This document shows positions 1 to 8,843 of a DNA stretch of 64,000 nt, piece after piece. This stretch comes from Mesorhizobium sp. M2E.F.Ca.ET.219.01.1.1 (GTDB taxonomy: Bacteria; Pseudomonadota; Alphaproteobacteria; Rhizobiales; Rhizobiaceae): contig NZ_SADT02000008.1 in assembly GCF_004016445.2 (NCBI RefSeq), positions 62,001 to 126,000 of the forward strand, written 5' to 3'. A program made the position numbers and the translations under genes. Below the pieces are notes generated by a model that saw only the letters and a list, made by a program, of their open reading frames with translations, made no database searches and was not told the origin of the DNA. Numbering within the stretch: the stretch's first letter is position 1; each line of letters starts with the position of its first letter.

Positions 1-1109
1 TGCCTTTCGACCGGGCGGAATTGAAGCGACGGGTCAGCCGTGTTCTTGCGGAGATGGCTGATCGCGGCGCCGACCTGTTGCTCGTCGATCAGATCGACAG
101 TCTGGCTTACCTGACGGGCTACGCCCACTCCGGTGCCCGCTACCAGGGTGCGCTGATCTCACCCTTAGGTGATGTGACCCTGCTGATCCGCTCGGCCGAT
201 CAGTTCGGGGCCCAGCGACAGGCCACGGTGGATGCGTTTGTCACCTTTGACGATCACAAAGACGAGATCGCGCTCCTGGCGGGCCTCATCCGCGACAGCG
301 GCGCGAAAACGCTGGCCATCGAGACGGACAGCCATTTCCTCACCATCGAGCGATATGAGCGTCTCCAGACAGAAAATCCCGGACTGAAATTCATCGATTT
401 CGGCAAGGTGATTTGGGAACACCGTTTGATCAAGTCGCCGGCCGAGATCGAGGCGTTGCGCCGCGCCTGCGCGATAGCCGACGCCGCGATCCAGGCCGGA
501 ACCGACGCAATTGCCGTGGGCCGTTCAGAACGCGAACCCGCCATCGCAACATACCGCAAGGCAATCAGCCTGGGAGCCGACAACGGTCGCGTCGCCGTGT
601 TCGGATACGGCAGCACAGTCGCCAACATGCACGGCCGGCTGGGCGAGCGGATCATGCAGACGGGCGAGCTTTATTTCATTGAGGCTGTTCCGCAGGTTTA
701 CGGCTATTCGGGACGCATTGCCCGGCCGATGGCTGTTGGACATGTCTCTGATCGTCAGCGCGCGATTGCGCAGCGTGTCGTCGAGATCCAGGATGAGTTC
801 ATCGCCGCCATGGTTCCCGGCGCGATTTCGGGCGAGATTGACCGCGTAGCCCGCGAGACCATGCTTCGCGAAGGCCTGAAGAAGACCTACCCACAGGTCT
901 CGGCTTACACGCTCGGCTATCACGCCGTGCCTCGCACGTCCGATCATACCCGCATCTTCATGCCCAACGAGACGTGGGCACTCGAGCCGAACATGGTTTT
1001 CCACGTCATCCATTATTGCGAGGGCATGCCCTTCAGCGAAACGGTTCTGGTCACGCAAAACGGGCCGGTCCGTCTCACTCAGACCGCCAGGGAGATTGCC
1101 GTCAGATGA
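1..1109 (+). CDS. M24-family (creatinase/Xaa-Pro peptidase-like) protein, 5' end cut by one base
   Basis: The reading frame is open from the first base. The window begins TG CCT TTC GAC, so the natural start is very likely an ATG whose A lies just outside, giving M-P-F-D-R-A-E-L; an internal TTG at 21 is the first start inside the window. About 368 residues, normal for M24 proteins: an N-terminal creatinase-like domain (about residues 1-140) then a pita-bread domain. The usual two metal-binding aspartates of the DxG...D signature are not visible: the segment reads FIEAVPQVYGYSGRIARP. That suggests a metal-independent creatinase-like enzyme or a non-peptidase. A later His segment (GYHAVPRTSDH) is kept. 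The stop overlaps the next start (ATGA), so it is translationally coupled to the SDR. Likely substrate: a small C-N compound, not known. Confidence 0.85.
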   Translation, partial: PFDRAELKRRVSRVLAEMADRGADLLLVDQIDSLAYLTGYAHSGARYQGALISPLGDVTLLIRSADQFGAQRQATVDAFVTFDDHKDEIALLAGLIRDSGAKTLAIETDSHFLTIERYERLQTENPGLKFIDFGKVIWEHRLIKSPAEIEALRRACAIADAAIQAGTDAIAVGRSEREPAIATYRKAISLGADNGRVAVFGYGSTVANMHGRLGERIMQTGELYFIEAVPQVYGYSGRIARPMAVGHVSDRQRAIAQRVVEIQDEFIAAMVPGAISGEIDRVARETMLREGLKKTYPQVSAYTLGYHAVPRTSDHTRIFMPNETWALEPNMVFHVIHYCEGMPFSETVLVTQNGPVRLTQTAREIAVR

Positions 1110-1855
1110 GCCAAGTCGGACAGCGTGTTCTGGTCGTCGGTGGTTCCAGCGGTATGGGCGAGGCTGGCGTGCGGGCTCTCGCCGCCTCCGGCGCGCGCGT
1201 AGTCATGGCCGACAGGAAAAAAGCGCCTGGCGACCTGGGCGCCGAGCGGGTTCTCGAAATCGACATCGGCGACGACGCCCTTATTGCCTCTGTGGTGAGC
1301 GAGGCGGGCGAAATCCTCGGCGGCCTGGATGCTGTCTGGAACAATGCCGGTGTTTGCCATGTCGGCACGCTCGAAAGCATGGAATTGGACGACTTCGATC
1401 TCAGCTTCGCGCTGAACGTTCGCGCCAATGCTGTGCTGGCACGTACTGCGCTTCCGCTGCTGCGTCAGGCCGGAGGCGGCAGCTTGCTTTTCACGGCATC
1501 GGCAGCGTCGATCATGGTCGCCAAGGGTTCGTTGCCATACATCGCCTCGAAGTCGGCATTGCTGACGATGACCCGGCAACTCGCGCTGGAATATGCCGGC
1601 GACAACATCCGCGTGAACGCTCTTTGCCCTGGTTGGGTGGACACGCCCTTCAACGCACCTGCCTGGGAGATGTTTGGCGGAAGGGAATCCTTCCTCCACA
1701 AGGTGCCGGAGCTTGTACCGCTGCATCGCATGGGAACCGTCGAGGAATTCGGCGCCATCGTCCGCTTCATCCTCTCGGCCGATGCACGCTTCATGACCGG
1801 CCAGGCGGTTGTGGTCGACGGCGGGGAGTCTTTGATAAAGGGCCCGACCCGCTGA
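1106..1855 (+). CDS. SDR-family NAD(P)-dependent oxidoreductase
   Basis: A 249-residue classical short-chain dehydrogenase. The start ATG at 1106 overlaps the stop of the upstream gene. The N-terminal nucleotide-binding loop reads VVGGSSGMGEAG, followed by an acidic residue (MAD) at the end of beta 2, which suggests NAD preference. The NNAG motif and the catalytic Ser (TASAAS), Tyr and Lys (PYIASK) are all present, as is the PGWVDTPF segment after the active site. It should oxidise a hydroxyl group or reduce a ketone in the catabolic pathway encoded around it. The substrate cannot be read from the sequence. Confidence 0.9.
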   Translation: MSQVGQRVLVVGGSSGMGEAGVRALAASGARVVMADRKKAPGDLGAERVLEIDIGDDALIASVVSEAGEILGGLDAVWNNAGVCHVGTLESMELDDFDLSFALNVRANAVLARTALPLLRQAGGGSLLFTASAASIMVAKGSLPYIASKSALLTMTRQLALEYAGDNIRVNALCPGWVDTPFNAPAWEMFGGRESFLHKVPELVPLHRMGTVEEFGAIVRFILSADARFMTGQAVVVDGGESLIKGPTR

Positions 1856-1889
1856 TGGGTGATGGCCGGCCACACATGTAGGAACAGCC

Positions 1890-3119
1890 ATGAGCGATAT
1901 CGTCATCACCAACGCCAGCCTGCTTGATCCACGGGACGCAAGGTTGCGTTCAGGCCAGCAGATCCGGATCGAGGGCCAAAAGATTGTCGAGGTCGCCGGC
2001 TCGGTTGGCACGCCCCAGGGAGCGACTAGGATTGATGCCGGCGGTCGTGTCGTGATGCCCGGCCTTATCGATGCACATGTCCACGCGATGGCCTTTGTCA
2101 ATAATCAGGTGACGCTGGCCAACACCGCACCGTACCTCGTCGCGGCGCACGCCTCGAAGATCCTTGCCGACTATCTGCGGCGGGGCTTTACCACCGTGCG
2201 CGATTCCGGCGGTGCGGATGCGGCACTCGCCGATGCCACACGCCTCAACCTGTTTCCTGGTCCGCGCCTTTTCGTGCCGGGCCTGGCGCTGGCGGTCACC
2301 GGAGGACTGGGCGATTTCCGGGTGAGGACCGAACATGATCAAGGGTGCCCGCATTGTCGCAGCACGCGCAACATCAGCCGTGTCGTGGATGGCGTGGATG
2401 CAGTCCGCCGGGCCGTGCGCGAGGAGATCGCCGCCGGTGCTCATCAGATCAAGTTGATGGCTGGGGGAGGCAACTCCGGGAAATCCTCGATCTACTCGCC
2501 GCATTTCTCACTGGAAGAACAGCGGGTCGCCGTGCAGGAGGCGGCCGATTTCGGCACCTATGTGATGGCGCACTGTTATGGCGTCGATGTCATCCGCCGC
2601 GCGCTCGAGGCCGGCGTGCGTACGATCGAACACGCGAACCTAATAGACGAAGCTACCGCGCGTCTGGTGGCGGAGAAAAGCGCCTATGTCGTGCCTACGC
2701 TGTCGACCTTCGAGGCCAGCATCTTCTACGCCGATCGATTGGGCACGCCCGCGCATATCGTCGAACAGGTCAAGATGATGCTGCGCCGCGGCGTCGAAGC
2801 AGTAAAGATCTGCCGCGACGCCGGTGTCAAACTCGGGTTTGGTACCGACCTGGAAGGCGTCATGCATCATTATCAATTGCATGAGTTCAAGATCCGCTCC
2901 GCGGTCGAAACGCCTGCCCAGACCTTGCATTCGGCCACAATCGTCAACGCCGAGATCGTGCGGCACGAGGGCAAGCTCGGAGAACTCATCCCCGGCGCCT
3001 TCGCCGATATCCTGATCGTCGACGGCAATCCGCTCGAAGACATCGGCGTCTTCCAGGAGGACGGCAGCGGCATTCGCGTCACGATCAAGGACGGCCATCT
3101 CCACAAACGTGAAATCTGA
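1890..3119 (+). CDS. metal-dependent amidohydrolase (imidazolonepropionase/prolidase-like)
   Basis: A 409-residue amidohydrolase-superfamily enzyme. It has the HxH metal motif (IDAHVHAM, about residue 65), a candidate carboxylated Lys (HQIKLMAGG), two later His ligands (MAHCYG and IEHANL) and the catalytic Asp (GFGTDLEG), so the binuclear site looks complete. It hydrolyses C-N bonds in this family, typically of cyclic amides or dipeptide-like substrates. It lies 34 bp after the SDR on the same strand and probably belongs to the same transcript. A short CPHC segment around residue 152 is unusual. The exact substrate is unknown. Confidence 0.88.
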   Translation: MSDIVITNASLLDPRDARLRSGQQIRIEGQKIVEVAGSVGTPQGATRIDAGGRVVMPGLIDAHVHAMAFVNNQVTLANTAPYLVAAHASKILADYLRRGFTTVRDSGGADAALADATRLNLFPGPRLFVPGLALAVTGGLGDFRVRTEHDQGCPHCRSTRNISRVVDGVDAVRRAVREEIAAGAHQIKLMAGGGNSGKSSIYSPHFSLEEQRVAVQEAADFGTYVMAHCYGVDVIRRALEAGVRTIEHANLIDEATARLVAEKSAYVVPTLSTFEASIFYADRLGTPAHIVEQVKMMLRRGVEAVKICRDAGVKLGFGTDLEGVMHHYQLHEFKIRSAVETPAQTLHSATIVNAEIVRHEGKLGELIPGAFADILIVDGNPLEDIGVFQEDGSGIRVTIKDGHLHKREI

Positions 3120-3300
3120 GCGGCATCGGCGCGCCCAAGGCACAATGACGACCTCTCGTCCCTCTTCGGCGCCCCTGTCTGTTCCCGATGAAGCGAAGCT
3201 GCGCCTTCAACATTGAGCGCCAGACGGTTCCTTGTACTTCTGTTCACGCCGGGAACGGTCTGGCGCATGGCCAACTGCAACATTGTCGCGCGACCTCGTC

Positions 3301-4314
3301 TCACACTTGCTCGATGAGAACGGTCTGACCTGTAGCGGCCGATTGCGCCACCGCCTTTGCCAATTTCACACACCAAACACCGTCCTCACCCGTCGAGGAG
3401 GGGCTACCCTTCCCTTGAACGGCGGCTATGAAATCGGAAACACCGCGGTCATAAGTGACTCTGAGTTCAAGAGGTATGTCTCGCTCACCGTCGGATGTTC
3501 GCAAAACGACGCTGCCGCCAGGGGCCTGTGACATGACGTCGATGCCAAGAATGCTGCCGGCGGAGCCATGAATTTCGACGCCGCGCGGGCCATAGCCGAC
3601 GACGAAACTGTCATGGCATTGCACCAAGATGTCGCCTGGAAATTCCCACACCGACATGACGCTGTCCTCGATGCCGTTCGCCCCTTCGCCGGACGCAGTC
3701 GCCAGCGCGGTGATCCTGGTGGGGTTGGTCTCCAGATAGAATCGAAGGAGATCTCCATTGTGCACGGTGATGTCGTAAATAACCCCCGCGCCCGCACTTT
3801 TCTCGAAAAGCCTCCAAGTCTTTAGGCTCTGGGGTAACGATCCTGCATGGAAGATGCGAATGGAGTTGACTTTTCCTATCGCTCCTTCTCGCAGGAGCCG
3901 CTTTATCGCTCGGTGGCTCTCCATGTTGCGCAGATGGTGGTTCGTAGCGAGTACCACGCCTTTGCGTTCGGCTGCCTCAACGATCGATTGCGCTTCTTTC
4001 GGCTCCAAAGCGAGCGGTTTTTCGCAAAGCACGTGCTTGCCGGCTTCGATGGCGGCTAGCGCCTGCGACAGGTGCTGATCGTTCTTGGTGCTTATGTAGA
4101 CTGCGTCGATTTCTCGATCGCTCAACATCGGCACAAGCGAGTCATAGGCGTCGGGAATACCCATCTGGTCCGAGAAGGCTTGGGCTCGGCTCAAATCACT
4201 GCTCACGATGGCCTTGACCCTGCCCAGAGGGTGCTTTCGTATGGAGCCTACCATCCACTCGCGCGCGATGGTGCTGGCGCCGATCAGGCCCCAGGAAACC
4301 ACTTTCTCGGTCAT
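3301..4314 (-). CDS. Gfo/Idh/MocA-family oxidoreductase (copy 1)
   Basis: About 337 residues from the MTEKVVSWGLIG start; an ATG 15 bases upstream (4329) is possible. It has an N-terminal Rossmann fold (GLIGASTIA), the family EKP motif (CEKPLAL) and the C-terminal alpha/beta domain with a conserved His (ITVHNGDLL). The family oxidises or reduces sugars, inositols and amino-sugar derivatives with NAD(P). It is clearly paralogous to the enzyme at 22305-23303 (shared GAS.IA.EW, GKHVL.EKP, ATNHHLR/AINHHLR, GAGV..D.TVH). It is transcribed divergently from the sugar ABC transporter, with operator-like sites between them. Confidence 0.9.
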   Translation of the reverse strand: MTEKVVSWGLIGASTIAREWMVGSIRKHPLGRVKAIVSSDLSRAQAFSDQMGIPDAYDSLVPMLSDREIDAVYISTKNDQHLSQALAAIEAGKHVLCEKPLALEPKEAQSIVEAAERKGVVLATNHHLRNMESHRAIKRLLREGAIGKVNSIRIFHAGSLPQSLKTWRLFEKSAGAGVIYDITVHNGDLLRFYLETNPTRITALATASGEGANGIEDSVMSVWEFPGDILVQCHDSFVVGYGPRGVEIHGSAGSILGIDVMSQAPGGSVVLRTSDGERDIPLELRVTYDRGVSDFIAAVQGKGSPSSTGEDGVWCVKLAKAVAQSAATGQTVLIEQV

Positions 4315-4329
4315 TGCGATGCACTCCAT

Positions 4330-4744
4330 TCACTCCCGCAGGGATGCGGGATCCTCATGTCGACCATAATTTGTCTGACTAAAATGTCATTTGTCAACAT
4401 GCTGGCAATTGGAAACTGCGAATGACCCCGGTCTGACTTTCAATTTTATCCTGCAAAAACGGTGGCTTATAGGACATTGCGCGCGCTGTTGCGCGCATAC
4501 CGAAGGCCTCCCCAGGGGCATGCGCCCGATTTGTGATTGACATATATGTAATAAAAGCTAACGATAAGTCGGACATTCGAAGCCGGCGACCTGAGACGGC
4601 GACTCTGAACGACAGGCAAGGCGGCAGTGTCAGCGTCGGGGTGGGGTGGCGCGCGTGTTGTCAAGAAGAGGCGAAAGAAACGCCCGGAAGACCGCAACGA
4701 ACAACCTTCTATCGCAACCGTATTTTCACCAAGGGGAATGAGAA
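4330..4744. promoter_or_regulatory. divergent promoter region with candidate GntR sites
   Basis: No gene is seen here. The segment separates the Gfo/Idh gene (minus) from the ABC binding protein (plus). It contains TTGTCTGACTA at 4371-4381, TTGACATATATGTAAT at 4537-4552 and AAGTCGGACAT at 4566-4576. The middle element contains the perfect palindrome ACATATATGT, is repeated almost exactly upstream of the aldehyde dehydrogenase, and its TTGACA could act as a -35 hexamer. The yGTC-N-GACr elements have the shape of FadR-type GntR operators. The assignment to the two GntR regulators of the locus is inferred. Confidence 0.5.
4537..4552 (+). promoter_or_regulatory. operator-like motif A, ABC transporter promoter
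   Basis: TTGACATATATGTAAT. It differs by one base from 16068-16083 and resembles 15870-15885 and (reverse strand) 19936-19952. It lies about 190 bases upstream of the binding-protein start. Candidate GntR operator overlapping a possible -35 box. Confidence 0.5.
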
Positions 4745-6004
4745 ATGCTTAATCGGAATCTGGTTCTCGCGACGGCCTTGTTGCTGTCCGGTTCGACATC
4801 GATGGCGCTGGCGGGCGGGCCGAACGTGGAGGTCATGCACTACTGGACCAGCGGCAGCGAGGCAGCCGGACTGAATGTGCTCAAGAAACTCCTCGAGGAG
4901 CGTGGCGTCACTTGGAGCGACTCGCCGGTGGCTGGTGGCACCGGAATGAACATGGTGCAGGTGCTGCGCGCCCGCATCGCATCCGATACCGCGCCCGCCG
5001 CAGCGCAGATGCATGCTCAGCAGGTCCAGGCCTGGGCATCCGAGGAGGTGCTAACCGACCTGACGGACCTCGCCAAGAAGGACGACTGGGCCAAGGTGAT
5101 TGCTCCGGAACTTGTTCCTCTGATTTCTCATGACGGTTCGTATGTCGCGGTTCCGGTGAACGTGCACCGTTCCAACTGGCTCTGGTACAACAAGAAAGTC
5201 TTCGATTCCGCCGGTCTGCAGCCGCCGACAACCTGGGACGAATTCAACGAAGTTTCCGAAAAGCTTCTCGCCAAGGGCGTGACGCCGCTGGCCCTGGGAG
5301 GTCAGCCCTGGCAGGAGTTGGATCTCTTCGAGAATGCTGTTCTTGGCATCGGGGGCGCCGACTTCTACCGCAAGGCTGTCATCGATGAGGACGAAGCCGC
5401 GCTTCGCAGCGACACGATGGTCAAGGTTTTCGACCAGTTGCGCAAGATGAACAAATATATCGATTCCAATTATCCCGGCCGCGACTGGAACCTTGCTACC
5501 CAGATGGTGATCAAGGGCGAGGCTGGAATGCAGATCATGGGAGACTGGGCGAAAGGGGAGTTGTCGCTCGCCAACCTGCAGCCCAACGTCGACTACGGCT
5601 GTGTGCCCGCCCCCGGCACCAAGGGAAGTTACGTCTGGCTGACCGACAATTTCGGCTTCTTCAAGACCAAGGACAAGGACAAACAGGCCGGCCAGCTCGC
5701 CATGGCGTCGGCGATCCTGGACAAAGGGTTCCAGGAGGCCTTCAACATCAAGAAGGGCTCGATCCCTTCGCGGATCGACGTCTCCATGGACAAGTTCGAT
5801 TTCTGCGGCAAGGCCGCGTTTGCGGATCGCGCGGAAGCCCAAAAGAGCCAGAAATCGCTGCCGTCACTGGCGCACAATGCCGCGGCCGGGGCAACGAAAA
5901 CGGGCGTCTTCACCGACGTCGTCTCAACTTTCTTCGAAACGCCCAGCGTGACCTCGCAGCAGGCGATCGAGCAACTCGTAACCGGCCTTAAATCCGCGCA
6001 GTAG
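4745..6004 (+). CDS. sugar-type ABC transporter substrate-binding protein (family 1)
   Basis: 419 residues with a typical signal peptide (hydrophobic ATALLLSGSTSMALAG, cleavage near residue 24). The mature protein begins with the family-1 pattern VEVMHYWTSGSEAAG and contains the usual PTTWDEF segment (near residue 160), aromatic residues for ligand stacking and a C-terminal lobe. It is periplasmic and delivers a small carbohydrate-like solute to the permeases at 6089 and 7020. The ribosome site is GGGG eight bases before ATG. No ATPase is encoded here; the matching one is probably at 20864-21955. Confidence 0.93.
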   Translation: MLNRNLVLATALLLSGSTSMALAGGPNVEVMHYWTSGSEAAGLNVLKKLLEERGVTWSDSPVAGGTGMNMVQVLRARIASDTAPAAAQMHAQQVQAWASEEVLTDLTDLAKKDDWAKVIAPELVPLISHDGSYVAVPVNVHRSNWLWYNKKVFDSAGLQPPTTWDEFNEVSEKLLAKGVTPLALGGQPWQELDLFENAVLGIGGADFYRKAVIDEDEAALRSDTMVKVFDQLRKMNKYIDSNYPGRDWNLATQMVIKGEAGMQIMGDWAKGELSLANLQPNVDYGCVPAPGTKGSYVWLTDNFGFFKTKDKDKQAGQLAMASAILDKGFQEAFNIKKGSIPSRIDVSMDKFDFCGKAAFADRAEAQKSQKSLPSLAHNAAAGATKTGVFTDVVSTFFETPSVTSQQAIEQLVTGLKSAQ

Positions 6005-6024
6005 TGGACCGGGTCGAGGTCAGG

Positions 6025-6061
6025 CGACGATCGCAGCCGCTCAACGAAGCTGCGATCGTCG
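6025..6061 (+). terminator. intra-operon hairpin between binding protein and permease
   Basis: A perfect 13-bp inverted repeat, CGACGATCGCAGC (6025-6037) and GCTGCGATCGTCG (6049-6061), with an 11-base loop, followed by CTTTT. It starts 21 bases after the binding-protein stop. In ABC operons such a hairpin usually stabilises the upstream mRNA or partly terminates, raising binding protein over permease. Confidence 0.7.
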
Positions 6062-6088
6062 GCTTTTGCGATACGAAAGGATTCCTGG

Positions 6089-7030
6089 GTGTCAACGACT
6101 TTCCCGGTCCAGCAAACCGCGAAGCGCGGGCAATGGCGTGAAGGCTCCGGCGCCAAGCTCTGGCTTGCCCGCAACGCATCCCAACTGGCATTGGCCCCAT
6201 CGGTCGCTATCATCCTTCTGGCGGTCTACGGCTTCATGGTGTGGACAGGGGTGGTGTCGTTCACAGCATCCAAGATGCTTCCGACCTACGAATTTGTCGG
6301 CTTCGATCAGTACTGGCGCCTCTGGAGCAATCCAATATGGCGCATCGCGGTCGACAATATCTTCATTTTCGCGATCCTGTTTATCGCGATTGCATCCATT
6401 ATCGGAATGGCGCTGGCGATCCTGGTCGACCAGAAGATCCGCGCCGAGGGCTTCTTTCGAACGATATATCTCTACCCGATGGCGCTGTCGTTCATCGTGA
6501 CGGGAACCGCCTGGAAGTGGATCCTCAACCCGGGCCTCGGCATCGAGCGCATGGTGCGGCTATGGGGCTGGGATAGCTTCCGGTTCGACTGGTTGGTGGA
6601 CCCTCGGTTCGCCATCTACACGCTCGTCATCGCAGGCGTGTGGCAGTCGTCCGGATTCGTCATGGCCCTGTTCCTGGCGGCGCTGCGGGGAATCGACGAG
6701 GATATCACCAAGGCCGCGAGGCTTGACGGGGCCGGCAGCTTTCAAATCTATCGGCGCATCATCATACCGCAGCTTGGGCCAGCCTTCTTGACTGTGTTCG
6801 TCATCCTGACGCAGCAGGCAGTTAAAAGCTTCGACTTGGTGGTCGCTCTAACCGCCGGGGGCCCTGGAAACAGCACACATCTTCCTGCGACATTCATGTA
6901 CATGCAGACGTTTGGTCGAGACCAGATGGCAGTGGGCGCCGCCAGTGCCATGATGATTTTCATGACAGTCACCGCAGTCGTGGCACCATACCTTTATTCC
7001 GACGTGAGGAAACAACGCGATGACACATGA
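6089..7030 (+). CDS. sugar ABC transporter permease (MalF/UgpA-like)
   Basis: 313 residues from a GTG start. It has an N-terminal cytoplasmic stretch, then six predicted membrane segments beginning at LALAPSVAIILLAVYGFMV. The EAA loop that contacts the ATPase is clear (EDITKAARLDGAGSFQIYRR) followed by IIPQLGPAF. Its 3' end overlaps the next permease by 11 bases. Inner-membrane half of the importer fed by the binding protein at 4745. Confidence 0.92.
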   Translation: MSTTFPVQQTAKRGQWREGSGAKLWLARNASQLALAPSVAIILLAVYGFMVWTGVVSFTASKMLPTYEFVGFDQYWRLWSNPIWRIAVDNIFIFAILFIAIASIIGMALAILVDQKIRAEGFFRTIYLYPMALSFIVTGTAWKWILNPGLGIERMVRLWGWDSFRFDWLVDPRFAIYTLVIAGVWQSSGFVMALFLAALRGIDEDITKAARLDGAGSFQIYRRIIIPQLGPAFLTVFVILTQQAVKSFDLVVALTAGGPGNSTHLPATFMYMQTFGRDQMAVGAASAMMIFMTVTAVVAPYLYSDVRKQRDDT

Positions 7031-7904
7031 CGGCATCGTTCTCGAAAGGGGAGGGCGCTATCATCTCAGGCGCGTATTCATCTATTGCTGCCTGATGTTC
7101 ATCGCGGCCGTCTATCTGCTGCCGCTCGTGGTCGTGGTATTTACGTCTCTCAAGAATATCGACGAGATACGCAACGGCTCCTTGCTTTCGCTGCCGAAGG
7201 CGCCAACCCTGGAAGCTTGGCAGCAAGCCTGGTCCGACGCTTGCATTGGTCTTCAATGTTCAGGTTTGAAGGGCTTCTTTCTCAATTCAATGATCCTGAT
7301 CGTCCCCGCTGTAGGTCTGTCAACTGCAATCGGAGCCATAAACGGTTTTGCGCTCACGCATTGGAAATTTCGCGGCTCCAACGTTATATTCGCCCTGCTC
7401 CTTTTTGGCGTATTCATTCCATTCCAGATCATCCTCATTCCAATGGCTCGTTCGCTCGGCACGGTTGGCCTGGCGAACACTATGCCCGGCCTCATATTGG
7501 TTCACGTGGTATATGGGATCCCTTTCACAACGCTGTTCTTCAGGAATTATTTCGTCTCTTTGCCTGCCGAATTGGTCAAGGCCGCAAAGGTAGATGGCGC
7601 GGGTTTTTACCAAACCTTCTTTAGGGTCATCCTGCCCATTTCAATCCCTTGTATCGTCGTCGCGGTGATCTGGCAGTTCACTAATATCTGGAATGACTTC
7701 CTCTTCGGCACAACATTTACATCCGGCGACAACGTTCCGGTCACCGTAGCTCTGAACAATATTGTCAACACGACCACCGGCGTGAAGCGCTACAACGTGG
7801 ACATGGCGGCAGTCGTACTGACCGCGCTGCCCACGATTGCCATCTACGTTCTCGCTGGGAAGTACTTCCTTCGCGGGCTGATGGCCGGATCCGTGAAGGG
7901 GTAG
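7020..7904 (+). CDS. sugar ABC transporter permease (MalG/UgpE-like)
   Basis: 294 residues, membrane protein with six likely segments. The EAA loop reads AELVKAAKVDGAGFYQTF and is followed by RVILPISIPC. An unusual cysteine-containing insert (DACIGLQCSGLKGF) lies after the first periplasmic loop. Translation is coupled to the upstream permease by an 11-base overlap. It ends the importer operon; the ATP-binding subunit is missing here. Confidence 0.92.
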   Translation: MTHDGIVLERGGRYHLRRVFIYCCLMFIAAVYLLPLVVVVFTSLKNIDEIRNGSLLSLPKAPTLEAWQQAWSDACIGLQCSGLKGFFLNSMILIVPAVGLSTAIGAINGFALTHWKFRGSNVIFALLLFGVFIPFQIILIPMARSLGTVGLANTMPGLILVHVVYGIPFTTLFFRNYFVSLPAELVKAAKVDGAGFYQTFFRVILPISIPCIVVAVIWQFTNIWNDFLFGTTFTSGDNVPVTVALNNIVNTTTGVKRYNVDMAAVVLTALPTIAIYVLAGKYFLRGLMAGSVKG

Positions 7905-8002
7905 GGAGAGCCGGCCAGTTTATTGGAATCCTGGCTCCTGGCGCGTCAGCAATGGCGCCCAGGTGGCACAATGGATCTGCGCGCCAGACGGATGAGCAAC
8001 AC

Positions 8003-8713
8003 ATGGACGCTCCTACCACTTTGCAATTGCCATTTGGCTTCGCACTTCAGGCGCATTGGGAATATCACGCCTGGCTGATGTTCACGATCTGGATCGTTCT
8101 GGTTCCCGGCATTGTTCTTCTCACCCGGTACGGCAAGCCGCCGCCCTCTCGCGAAGGCATACCGAAGGGAAGTCCTAAACTTGGTCGCAAGCTCTATTGG
8201 TTCACCGTTCATCGCCTGGGACTTTCCTTGCTTGGCTTCTGCAGCCTTTGTGGAGGGGCGATCGCCTTGCTGGCGAACGGAGGCTTGAGTGCCACGATCC
8301 ACGCAGTATTTGGCATTGCAACCGTAGTCCTCGGCATCCTCCAGCTTGTGAGCGCGCGCCTTCGCGGGACCCATGGCGGCCCCGATGCATCCACCCAGAG
8401 CGCCATGACCGCGACCGTCGGTCGGGGCGACCATTATGATATGAGCCCACAACGCCGATGGTTTGAGGCCTACCATAAGATTGTCGGGTACTTCACGGTG
8501 GCCCTGGCGTTGGGCGCAGTGGTGACAGGCCTGTCGCAATACTGGATCTCTAGCCTAGCTGTCGGCCTCGGCCTCACCGTTATCATGTGGGTGGTGACTA
8601 TGATCGTCCTGGAGGCAAAGGGATTCCACCACGATACATATCTGTCGAACTTCGGCACCGGAGCTCGTCACCCGTTCAACAAGCTTCGCATCGATCAGTT
8701 GAATGGTGACTAG
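8003..8713 (+). CDS. cytochrome b561 domain-containing membrane protein
   Basis: About 236 residues from ATG 8003; an in-frame ATG at 7952 lacks a clear ribosome site. It has an N-terminal His pair (HWEYHAW), then five or six hydrophobic helices with spaced histidines (TVHRLG, TIHAVFG, AYHKIVG) that could ligate two b-type haems, as in cytochrome b561/ferric reductase-like proteins. The likely role is electron transfer across the inner membrane. It follows the importer by about 100 bases; functional linkage to it is not evident. Confidence 0.75.
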   Translation: MDAPTTLQLPFGFALQAHWEYHAWLMFTIWIVLVPGIVLLTRYGKPPPSREGIPKGSPKLGRKLYWFTVHRLGLSLLGFCSLCGGAIALLANGGLSATIHAVFGIATVVLGILQLVSARLRGTHGGPDASTQSAMTATVGRGDHYDMSPQRRWFEAYHKIVGYFTVALALGAVVTGLSQYWISSLAVGLGLTVIMWVVTMIVLEAKGFHHDTYLSNFGTGARHPFNKLRIDQLNGD

Positions 8714-8750
8714 GTACGCTGCTGCCCACTCTCGGCCGTTGGCCGTCTCT

Positions 8751-8843
8751 GGAGCGTTTTCGCCGGCGGAGCGGCGAACCGCTCTATGTCTTGTTTAAGC
8801 AATTCCGGACGGAAAACCGCCCCACTTTTCCTAGGATTGCTCT
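8751..8843. repeat. RIME-like intergenic palindromic repeat
   Basis: Two imperfect palindromes in tandem. The first is AGCGTTTTCGCCG (8753-8765) with CGGCGAACCGCT (8772-8783). The second runs 8798-8842, AGCAATTCC... with ...GGATTGCT. The layout matches the Rhizobium-type intergenic mosaic elements known from many rhizobial genomes. The right end contributes the stop codon region of the ClC gene. Family assignment is from memory of the element's look, not from a search. Confidence 0.55.

Noticed and set aside
3120..3531. Plus-strand frame 3232-3531
   Set aside because: Mostly antisense to the Gfo/Idh gene, no ribosome site, no motif.
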